Below are positions 1 through 6,484 of a DNA stretch of 10,649 bases, in pieces. Where the stretch lies: positions 1 to 10,649 of the forward strand of contig RFJX01000140.1 in the NCBI GenBank assembly GCA_003694425.1, read 5' to 3'. The notes under the pieces are model-generated. The model was not told the DNA's origin and did not search any database. It saw only the letters and a list, made by a program, of their open reading frames with translations. The position numbers were made by a program, and so were the translations under genes. Each line of letters begins with the position of its first letter. Position 1 is the stretch's first letter. Source of the stretch: Gammaproteobacteria bacterium. GTDB taxonomy: Bacteria > Pseudomonadota > Gammaproteobacteria > J113.

Positions 1-1
1 C

Positions 2-2248
2 TACAGCAAGGCGGTCAGCGTGCCACAGGTCGTCTCCACCGCCGGTGACAATGTTCAGCTGGACGACCGCATCTACTCGCCGCCGCCGACGATCACCAGA
101 GGCGGCGACATCGCCGCGGGCAAGCCGGTGACCATCTCCGCCACTATGGTCGACGGCTATACGGCCTACCAGTGGGAGATCGCCGAACGTACGACAACGA
201 TCACGCCCGAAGGCGGGGAGGGGGGGCTTGCCCCCTGGCGGATCGATGTCTATACCGGGTGGAACATCCTCGATACCAGCGTGGTGGCGAGCGGCACCCA
301 CTCGATCCACCTGGTGATGCCGGAATTCAAGCCGCAGATCATCACCCTGTTGCGTCACTTCCGGCCGACGGCCGCAAGCAGGCTCCAGTTCTTCTCCCGG
401 CTGGGCTGGGCCTCGACCGTTCAGACGGCGCGGGTGCAGGTGAGCGAGGATGATGGCGCAAGCTGGATCGATCTGTGGAGCCAGAACGGCACGGGCAGTG
501 CCGGTGAGGCGGCATTCACCCTGCGACAGGTCGATCTCTCCGCGTATGCCGGCAGGCGGATCATGCTCCGCTTTGCCTATGATCCCTACACCTCGGGCAG
601 TTATTTCCCGCAGACCGATGTCGGTGTGGGCTGGTACATCGACGACATCACCCTGACCAACGCCGAGGAGCTGATCAACGCCCGGACGGTGCAGACGCCC
701 GGCGATCGCTACACATGGACGCCGACGGCCACCGGCAGCTTCACCCTGCGCGCCCGCGCCCGGGTGGCCGGGGGTGGGTTCACCCGCTGGGGCACAGGCA
801 GGGATCTGGTGGTGGCGCAACAGCCCGGCGGCAACGGCGTCATCTCCGGTGTGGTCATGAGCAACAGCGCCACGCCAGGGGATCTCTACGCACTGGTCGC
901 CACGGATGCCGGATTGCAGCATATCGTTGCGATGGCCCCGGTCGATCCGACGAGCGGCGGCTACCGCGTGACGGGCCTGATCGATGGCGCCTACCATTTG
1001 GCTGCGATCGTCGATGTGAACCGCAACGGAGCCTACGACGCGGGGGAGCCGATGGCGCGGCTGCCGGCGAAGGTGACGATCTCCGGCGGCAATGCGGTGT
1101 CGGCGGCCGATTTGACCGTCGAGCGCTATCGGGTTCACGCCTGGAGCGGCCACGGCCAGGCGCCGGCGTCTGCCGGCTCGGGCCACCCGTGGAACAACAA
1201 TCCCTACTGGGTGCAGCTCGAGGTGGACGATCCCTATCAATGGGCGGACTCGGTGGTGGTCACCGGGGATGGGATCGGGAGCAGCCTGATGTTGGTGTAT
1301 GATCCCTACCAGGGGCGGTGGAGTTCCTCTCCGCAGCCGGGGAATGTCCTGTTCGGTCAGAGTGCGCCGACGGTTCCGCTGCATTACAACTTCGTGATCA
1401 CCGATGCCTACGGCCAGCACACCATCGGCGACTCGGTTGGTTTCTTCGTGCAGAATATGGTTACCGGTGTGCTGCCCGCCGACGGCAGCGTGGTGTCGGC
1501 CACACCGCAGTTCTCCTGGACGGGGGTGGCGGATGCGGGGGCAAGCTACGGGATTGCACTGCGCGACGGCTACGGCCAGACGGTGTGGAGCGTATCCGGC
1601 CTGACGCAGAACGGCTACGCCTACACCGGACCGGCATTGACCAGTGGCGCGCGCTACGACTACATCGTGTCGGTTTGTCTGCCCGATGGTCTGGACTGCA
1701 ACTTGTCGGAGGTTGCGCAGCGCTTCACCTATCAGCCCGGTGGCGGATCGGTGGGTCAGCGCTACACGCTGCAGGCGGGCTGGAACCTGATCAGCTTCCC
1801 GATGGATCCGGGGCCGAACGGCATCGCCGATTTCATCGCGGCGGTGCGGCAGGCCGGTGGCGCGGTGGCCTCCATCTGGGCCTACGATCCGACCAGGGCG
1901 GGGAGTCCGTGGCGCAGCTTCGTGGTCGCAGCGCCGGCGGTGGCCGATTTGACCTCCATCCAAGCGGGGGTGGGCTACTGGGTACGGTTGACGCGCGGGG
2001 CGAGCGTCACCCTGAGCGGGTCCAAGCCGGCAACAAACGCCCCCGTGCTGCACTCGGGCTGGAACCTGATCGGGGTGGACGCGCCGGTCGGTGACCTCTC
2101 CACCTGGCTGGGCGGGCTGGGGGCGTCGTCGGTGTGGAGCTTCGACGGACGGTGGTGGAGCAGCTACCGGCAGGGGGTGCCGGTCTTTCTCAACAGTCTG
2201 CAGCGGCTCGATGCCGGGGTCGGCTATTATCTCTGGCTCGCGCCCTGA
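2..2248 (+). CDS. 3' part of a large secreted multidomain protein with MAM-like, Ig-like, Fn3-like domains and a GWNLI-type C-terminal domain
   Basis: The reading frame is open from the left edge to the TGA at 2246-2248, and no ribosome-binding site or signal peptide precedes the first GTG (20), so the 5' end is missing. Residues are numbered from that GTG. Residues 75-215 resemble a MAM-like jelly-roll as found beside bacterial secreted peptidases: VQVSEDDGASW, then VDLSAYAGRRIMLRF, ending GWYIDDITL. Residues 225-266 look Ig-like. Residues 274-367 resemble a carboxypeptidase-regulatory/SdrD-B-like fold with an acidic DVNRNGAYDAGE loop. Residues 368-480 are unassigned and carry DPY and DAYG motifs. 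Residues 486-570 look fibronectin-III-like, with Cys553 and Cys560 able to form a disulfide. Residues 582-742 are the CTD shared with the convergent protease. No catalytic motif is visible; an enzymatic domain could lie upstream of the window. Function is unknown; an extracellular adhesion or substrate-binding role is inference. Coding status is secure, domain names are by pattern only. Confidence 0.9.
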   Translation, partial: YSKAVSVPQVVSTAGDNVQLDDRIYSPPPTITRGGDIAAGKPVTISATMVDGYTAYQWEIAERTTTITPEGGEGGLAPWRIDVYTGWNILDTSVVASGTHSIHLVMPEFKPQIITLLRHFRPTAASRLQFFSRLGWASTVQTARVQVSEDDGASWIDLWSQNGTGSAGEAAFTLRQVDLSAYAGRRIMLRFAYDPYTSGSYFPQTDVGVGWYIDDITLTNAEELINARTVQTPGDRYTWTPTATGSFTLRARARVAGGGFTRWGTGRDLVVAQQPGGNGVISGVVMSNSATPGDLYALVATDAGLQHIVAMAPVDPTSGGYRVTGLIDGAYHLAAIVDVNRNGAYDAGEPMARLPAKVTISGGNAVSAADLTVERYRVHAWSGHGQAPASAGSGHPWNNNPYWVQLEVDDPYQWADSVVVTGDGIGSSLMLVYDPYQGRWSSSPQPGNVLFGQSAPTVPLHYNFVITDAYGQHTIGDSVGFFVQNMVTGVLPADGSVVSATPQFSWTGVADAGASYGIALRDGYGQTVWSVSGLTQNGYAYTGPALTSGARYDYIVSVCLPDGLDCNLSEVAQRFTYQPGGGSVGQRYTLQAGWNLISFPMDPGPNGIADFIAAVRQAGGAVASIWAYDPTRAGSPWRSFVVAAPAVADLTSIQAGVGYWVRLTRGASVTLSGSKPATNAPVLHSGWNLIGVDAPVGDLSTWLGGLGASSVWSFDGRWWSSYRQGVPVFLNSLQRLDAGVGYYLWLAP
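1763..2245 (+). other. C-terminal domain of the plus-strand protein: two GWNLI half-modules
   Basis: This codes for residues 582-742 (numbered from GTG 20), about 161 residues. Module A starts at YTLQAGWNLISFP, passes an SIWAYD element and ends at VGYWVRL. Module B starts at GWNLIGVDAPVGDLS, passes SVWSFDGRWW and ends at LDAGVGYYLWLAP. The two modules share the order GWNLI, a Trp-rich S-[IV]-W strand, then [AG]-G-V-G-Y, so they look like an ancient internal duplication. The protease encoded opposite ends with the same two modules. There is no hydrophobic helix plus basic tail as in PEP-CTERM or GlyGly-CTERM signals. Being at the very C-terminus of two unrelated exported proteins suggests a sorting, anchoring or surface-binding role, which is inference. 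Confidence 0.75.
1776..1887 (+). repeat. Left arm of 112-bp inverted repeat (111/112 identical)
   Basis: The reverse complement of 2665-2776 matches this segment base for base except at 1869 (C here, A in the partner sense strand), which turns Ala into Asp. The arm codes for the first part of CTD module A, from GWNLISFPMDPGP to SIWAYD. Identity ends abruptly on both sides. Confidence 0.97.
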
Positions 2249-2312
2249 TGGAAACGGTGCGCGGATCCACACGCAACCGGAGGAGAACCGCTCCCATGCT
2301 GAACCCTGCTGA
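2249..2312. other. Convergent intergenic gap between the two GWNLI-domain genes
   Basis: These 64 bases separate two stop codons facing each other. I see no convincing intrinsic terminator. An imperfect 18-base hairpin (TGCG...CGCA, 2258-2275) lacks a T-run. A perfect 10-base palindrome GCTGATCAGC (2308-2317) overlaps the protease stop codon but has no loop. Without a strong terminator, transcripts from both genes could run into each other and overlap as antisense across the inverted repeat. Confidence 0.5.
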
Positions 2313-5300
2313 TCAGCGATAGACCCAGTAGCCGGCGCCGGGCTGCAGCGCGCGCAGGCTGTTGAGGTAGGAGGGTGAGCCGGCGACCACGCTCTGCCAC
2401 GCCCCATGCCGAAACCCCCAGACGGATTGGCCGCCGTTGGTGGTCAGCCATCCCGACAGGTCGCCCACCGGCGCGTCCACGCCGATCAGGTTCCAGCCGG
2501 GCAGCAGCGTCGGGCTGGTTGCGGCGGGGCTGCCGCGCATGGTGATGGTGATGCCCGCGCCCGCGCGCAGTTTGACCCAGTAGCCGACATTCGGTGCAAA
2601 CGCGGTCAGGCTGGAGAGGGTCGGCATCGAGACAAGGTGGCTCCGCCACCGTTTCCCCGCCGTGTCGTAGGCCCAGATGGAGTCCACCGCGCCACCGGCC
2701 TGCCGCACCGCCGCGATGAAATCGGCGATGCCGTTCGGCCCCGGATCCATCGGGAAGCTGATCAGGTTCCAGCCCGGATCGAGGGTGTACGATTGCACGA
2801 CGGCTGGCGGTGGCGTCCCCATCTGCAACACGAGCGGCGATCCGCCGGCGGCCGGTGCGGAGAGATCCTGCCCCGGCCAGGAGTAGATCTCGCGGTTTGC
2901 CGTGCCGGCATGGATGTCGAGCGTTGCGTAGCGGTCGAAATCGAGGGTGAACGAGGCGCTGCCGTAGCTGTCGGCGAACATCGCCATGCTGATGGTGCCG
3001 TTGCCGGCGCGGCCATACAGCCAGTGGCCGGCGGCAGGCTGGCCGTAGCGGTCCTGCAGCGTGATCCGGGCGGCGGCGTGGTTGGCGCTCTCACCGCTCC
3101 TTGCCCCCACCCGGTAGGCCATCAGACGCTGTTCGTAGTTGAACAGCGGGGCGCCGTAGGTGTCCTCGGCTGCTTCGCGGGCAAAGATGTCGCCGATCCC
3201 CTTGCCGTAGTATGTCTGCCATCGGTTTCGGTAGAGTGCGGTTCCGTAGCTGTCGAACACGGTTTCATATCCGATCAGCCGCACGAGGCCGGCCCTGGGA
3301 TCGCCGGCCCGCCCGTTCCACTGCCGGTCCCAGTCGGCGGAAAAATCGGGATGGGCGGGGTCGGCAAGGTTGTGGCCGGCGCCGGAGTAGTCGTCGCAGC
3401 TGATCACCTCGAGCATCGATCCCTGCCAGATCACCGCGCCATAGGCATCGCGCATCACCATCGCCAGCCGGCTCGAGTAGCTGCCTCCTGCCTGGATGGA
3501 GGGGGGCAGCAGCGGCGCGGGGGTGGTCAGTTGGCCGAAGTCGGGCTGGGCGGGGGTGGCGAAGCCGTAGTAGTCGATGGTGCTGGCCTGGTTGCCCAGG
3601 GCCGGATTGTCGATGCGCCGGGAGCCGAACCGGATCCAGCCGGTGGCGTCGTTGCGGAAATAGCGCAGCGAGCCGTCGCCGAAGAGGGTGGTGTTCGCCT
3701 GAATCCCGCCCTGAACCGTGTTCGCGGCGCCGGCAAAGGCGCGAAACCATACCGGCAGTGGACGTGCAGGATCGGATCCATCGATCGCCCGGTAGGCGCG
3801 GAAATCCCCGGTGGTCATGACCGGGTGGTAGTCGGTCAACAGATAGCTTGCCCCCTGTTGGCGCAGTGGGTCATCGGGGTAGGCGTCGATGACGGTTCCG
3901 GACTGCAGCGAGGCGTTGATCTGCTCGGCCGTGGCGCTCGCCAGCCAGCCGTCGGCGGCGCCGTCGCCGTCGCGGTCGCTGGCGACGGCGGGATCCTGGG
4001 CAAAGGCGTCCTGGGCGTCGGGTACGCCGTCACCGTCGGTGTCCGCGATGGTGTAGCCGGCCTGGATGGTGAAGGGGGTGTTGGCCAGGCCGGAGGCGTT
4101 GGTCACCACCGCATAGTAGAGCCTCGATGTCGGCGCGGCCACGGAGATCGATTCGTTGCCGCCGGGGCTGCCGCTGATCATGACATAGGGGTCGTTGGGA
4201 TCGATCCAGGTGCTGCCAGAGACCATGCCGAAGACCGGGATGCGATCCGGGCGCAGGATCAGGTCGATATCGGCGCCCGCCGTGGTGGTGACGGTGAGAT
4301 TGCGGGCGCCGGCCGGCAGCCAGATGTGGAACAGCTGGGCGTCGTCCTGTGCATCCTGCTGGATGGTGCGGCTGTAACGGATGCCGTTGGCCAGAGCGTT
4401 GGTCTCCAGCCGGAAGGTGCGGCGCGTCTGGTAGCCGCCGGCGGCGGTGATATCGAGCCACAGCGTGATCGGGTGGGAGGTTGCCATGGCCTCGATCCGG
4501 ATGCGGAAGGGGGTGGCCGGGGCGCCGTAGCCGTCGGTGGGCAGCTCGGGGTAGGCCGCCCGGCTGTTGACGATGCGCACCGCCGGGTCGCTGCTGCCAA
4601 GCGTGGCGGTGATGGCGCCAGCTTGCTGCCAACCGTTCTCCAGGGTGATGGAGAGATCGAGCGTTTCACCCGGGTCGGGCAGGCCGTCGCCATCCCCGAC
4701 CACCTCGCGAACGGTTACACCGCGAATCACCAGAACCGGCTGCGCCACCCCGCGCAGGGCGTTGTCGGCGTTGACCCGGCCATCGGTGGCCAGCAGCCCT
4801 GGGGGGGAGGCGAGCGGATCGACCCCCGCCATGATGCGCCCGCGCAGTTCGCTGAAGGTGGCGGAGGGATAGCGGGATTTGATCAGCGCGGCCACCCCGG
4901 CGACCAGCGGCGCCGAGAACGAGGTTCCCTGGATGAAGTCGTAATCGGTGGCGCCGCCGTTGCCGATCGGGTCGGTGGCGGCCATGGTGGTGAGGATCGA
5001 TTCCCCCGGTGCGGCCACATCGACGCTGAATGCGCCGTATTGGCTCCATCCGGTCAGGGCGCCCTGGTTGTCGCTGGCCGCCACGCTGAGGATGTTGGGA
5101 TTGGGCAGCCCCGAGGGATAGTCGTGCACCAGCTCGTTGTTGTTGCCGTCGTTGCCGGCTGCGACGACGAGGAGGATCCCTGCCTGCTGCAGCTGGGCGA
5201 CTGCCGCCTGCTCGGTCTGCGAGAAGCTGGAGCCGCCGAAGCTGGCGTTGACGATGTCGGCGCCGTTGGTGATGGCGTAATCCAGGGCGGCGACCTCACC

Positions 5301-6386
5301 GGCGACATCATAGGCGAACTTGAGCGGCATGATCGACACCTGCCACGCCACGCCGCTGATGCCGGTGGCGTTGTTGCCCACCGCGCCGATGGCGCCGGCC
5401 ACCGCGGTGCCGTGTCCTTCCGCAAATCCCGGATCGGGGGAGGGGTCGTTGTCGTTGTTGGTGAAGTCCCAGCCGTGGATATCGTCGATGTAGCCGTTGC
5501 CGTCATCGTCGAACCCGTTGCCGGCGATCTCGCCCGGGTTGCTCCAGATGTTGGCGTAGAGGTCGGGATGGTGGATGTCGACTGCGTCGTCGAGCACCGC
5601 CACCACCACTTGCCTGCTGCCGGTGGTGAGATCCCATGCGGCGGCCAGCGCCATATCCTCGCCGGGGGCACCGGGGGTGAACCCGGCGGGGTCGGGGACG
5701 GTCTGGCCGCTGTTGTGCAGCGCCCATTGCTGGCCGAACCTCGGGTCGTCGGGGAGCAGGCGCGGGTGGCGCAGGTAGTTGGGTTCGGCGTATTCCACCA
5801 GTCCGCTGGCCTGCAGTGTGCGGATGGTGGCGGCCAGACGCGCCTCGTCCACGCCGTCCAGCTGCCAGGTGTGGATGCGGGGCAACTGCCGGATCATCCG
5901 CAGCCCCAGCCGGTGGAGCAGGGCGCGCCGCTGTGCGGGACGGGCAGAAGGGAGGAAGCGCACCAGCAGTTGGCCGGGCACATGGTCGGCTGCGGCCGGT
6001 TTGCGGGCCGGGGGCCGGTTTTGCTGGCTGCCGGAGGCCAGCAGGTGGAGCTCGGTCGGCAGGGTGCTGCCGGTGTCCGTTCCGCTCCAGCGTAGCGCGG
6101 CGTTGTGCTCCCGGGTCAAACGGCGCAGCGCCCGGGCAGCGCTGACCGGAGCGGGGTCTGCCGGTGCGAGATCGACGCCGGGATCCACCACCACCCGCAC
6201 GCCGTGATGCCGCAGCAGCTCGATCAGCGGCGATGCGGCGGGCGCCGCCGGCTGCTGTACTGCGGCGGGGGCGCTGGCGCTCCACAAGATGGCGGCCATC
6301 CAGCAGCACGCGATGATCAGCTGTCGTATGATCCACCCCCGATTCGGGATCGTCAGACCGCGGCTCGACAGCGCAGCGGCCTCCAC
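2313..6386 (-). CDS. Secreted subtilisin-family (S8) serine protease with I9-like propeptide, accessory beta-sandwich domains and GWNLI C-terminal domain
   Basis: Numbering is from GTG at 6386 (1357 residues). The frame stays open to GTG 6488, but those 34 codons use many rare triplets (AGG, AGA, CTA, ATA) and contain a likely promoter, so I prefer the later start. A hydrophobic segment (23-35) followed by A-P-A (39-41) is a Sec signal peptide. Residues 52-121 form an extra domain with ALRRLTREHNAALRW. Residues 136-206 look like an inhibitor_I9 or fervidolysin-type propeptide ending YAEPNY. The catalytic domain (about 220-545) has Asp266 (VVAVLDD), His325 (GHGTAVAG), oxyanion Asn412 (AAGND) and Ser489 (GTSFSAP), so it should be active. 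A calcium-type loop FDDDGNGYIDD lies between Asp and His. After it come a beta-sandwich with DGDGLPDPGE (about 555-660), a PPC-like domain (660-778), a thrombospondin-3-like DTDGDG pair (782-812), an unassigned region, Ig-like segments with DRYGQP (about 1110-1165), and the CTD (1200-1357). Far longer than a plain subtilisin. Natural substrate unknown. Confidence 0.93.
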   Translation of the reverse strand: MEAAALSSRGLTIPNRGWIIRQLIIACCWMAAILWSASAPAAVQQPAAPAASPLIELLRHHGVRVVVDPGVDLAPADPAPVSAARALRRLTREHNAALRWSGTDTGSTLPTELHLLASGSQQNRPPARKPAAADHVPGQLLVRFLPSARPAQRRALLHRLGLRMIRQLPRIHTWQLDGVDEARLAATIRTLQASGLVEYAEPNYLRHPRLLPDDPRFGQQWALHNSGQTVPDPAGFTPGAPGEDMALAAAWDLTTGSRQVVVAVLDDAVDIHHPDLYANIWSNPGEIAGNGFDDDGNGYIDDIHGWDFTNNDNDPSPDPGFAEGHGTAVAGAIGAVGNNATGISGVAWQVSIMPLKFAYDVAGEVAALDYAITNGADIVNASFGGSSFSQTEQAAVAQLQQAGILLVVAAGNDGNNNELVHDYPSGLPNPNILSVAASDNQGALTGWSQYGAFSVDVAAPGESILTTMAATDPIGNGGATDYDFIQGTSFSAPLVAGVAALIKSRYPSATFSELRGRIMAGVDPLASPPGLLATDGRVNADNALRGVAQPVLVIRGVTVREVVGDGDGLPDPGETLDLSITLENGWQQAGAITATLGSSDPAVRIVNSRAAYPELPTDGYGAPATPFRIRIEAMATSHPITLWLDITAAGGYQTRRTFRLETNALANGIRYSRTIQQDAQDDAQLFHIWLPAGARNLTVTTTAGADIDLILRPDRIPVFGMVSGSTWIDPNDPYVMISGSPGGNESISVAAPTSRLYYAVVTNASGLANTPFTIQAGYTIADTDGDGVPDAQDAFAQDPAVASDRDGDGAADGWLASATAEQINASLQSGTVIDAYPDDPLRQQGASYLLTDYHPVMTTGDFRAYRAIDGSDPARPLPVWFRAFAGAANTVQGGIQANTTLFGDGSLRYFRNDATGWIRFGSRRIDNPALGNQASTIDYYGFATPAQPDFGQLTTPAPLLPPSIQAGGSYSSRLAMVMRDAYGAVIWQGSMLEVISCDDYSGAGHNLADPAHPDFSADWDRQWNGRAGDPRAGLVRLIGYETVFDSYGTALYRNRWQTYYGKGIGDIFAREAAEDTYGAPLFNYEQRLMAYRVGARSGESANHAAARITLQDRYGQPAAGHWLYGRAGNGTISMAMFADSYGSASFTLDFDRYATLDIHAGTANREIYSWPGQDLSAPAAGGSPLVLQMGTPPPAVVQSYTLDPGWNLISFPMDPGPNGIADFIAAVRQAGGAVDSIWAYDTAGKRWRSHLVSMPTLSSLTAFAPNVGYWVKLRAGAGITITMRGSPAATSPTLLPGWNLIGVDAPVGDLSGWLTTNGGQSVWGFRHGAWQSVVAGSPSYLNSLRALQPGAGYWVYR
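2316..2789 (-). other. C-terminal domain of the protease: two GWNLI half-modules
   Basis: This codes for residues 1200-1357 (from GTG 6386). Module A runs from YTLDPGWNLISFP through SIWAYD to VGYWVKL. Module B runs from GWNLIGVDAPVGDLS through SVWGFRHGAW to PGAGYWVYR at the extreme C-terminus. It aligns end to end with the CTD of the facing plus-strand gene. In module B the shared residues GWNLIGVDAPVGDLS are encoded with five synonymous differences in 15 codons, whereas in module A 35 of 36 codons are identical. Confidence 0.78.
2665..2776 (-). repeat. Right arm of 112-bp inverted repeat (111/112 identical)
   Basis: Partner of 1776-1887 in opposite orientation, with 777 bases between the arms. 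It codes for the same stretch of CTD module A in the same reading frame relative to its gene. The single mismatch makes Asp1235 here where the plus-strand protein has Ala617. Confidence 0.97.
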
Positions 6387-6393
6387 CCCGCTG

Positions 6394-6422
6394 ATTCTAC
6401 GGCATCCGGATAGGGTTGTCCA
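6394..6422 (-). promoter_or_regulatory. Candidate sigma-70 promoter of the protease gene
   Basis: Reading the minus strand, TGGACA (6422-6417) and TAGAAT (6399-6394) are separated by exactly 17 bases; each hexamer differs from the sigma-70 consensus at one position. It lies between the stop of the upstream FG-GAP gene (6485) and the protease signal peptide. A start of transcription is expected near 6387-6386, which falls on the in-frame GTG at 6386, so the message could be leaderless or nearly so. No clear Shine-Dalgarno sequence is visible before either GTG 6488 or GTG 6386. The 98-base gap (6387-6484) shows nothing else convincing, including no terminator for the upstream gene. Confidence 0.55.
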
Positions 6423-6484
6423 TATCGGGCGAGGTACGGCCAGGGGCCATGCTCCGCGCCTGTCGCATCCGATCGGGGCGCCGT

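Noticed and set aside
2308..2317. Perfect palindrome GCTGATCAGC over the protease stop codon as a bidirectional terminator
   Set aside because: It has no loop, no T-run on either side, and GATC is frequent throughout, so a 10-base palindrome around it is not strong evidence.
2406..6095. Uninterrupted 1229-codon frame on the plus strand, opposite the protease
   Set aside because: It is codon-aligned with the protease on the other strand, so a stop could arise only from TTA, CTA or TCA codons, which this GC-rich gene almost never uses. The product is V/G/A/R-rich with no recognisable domain, while the opposite strand has a complete catalytic triad and domain series.
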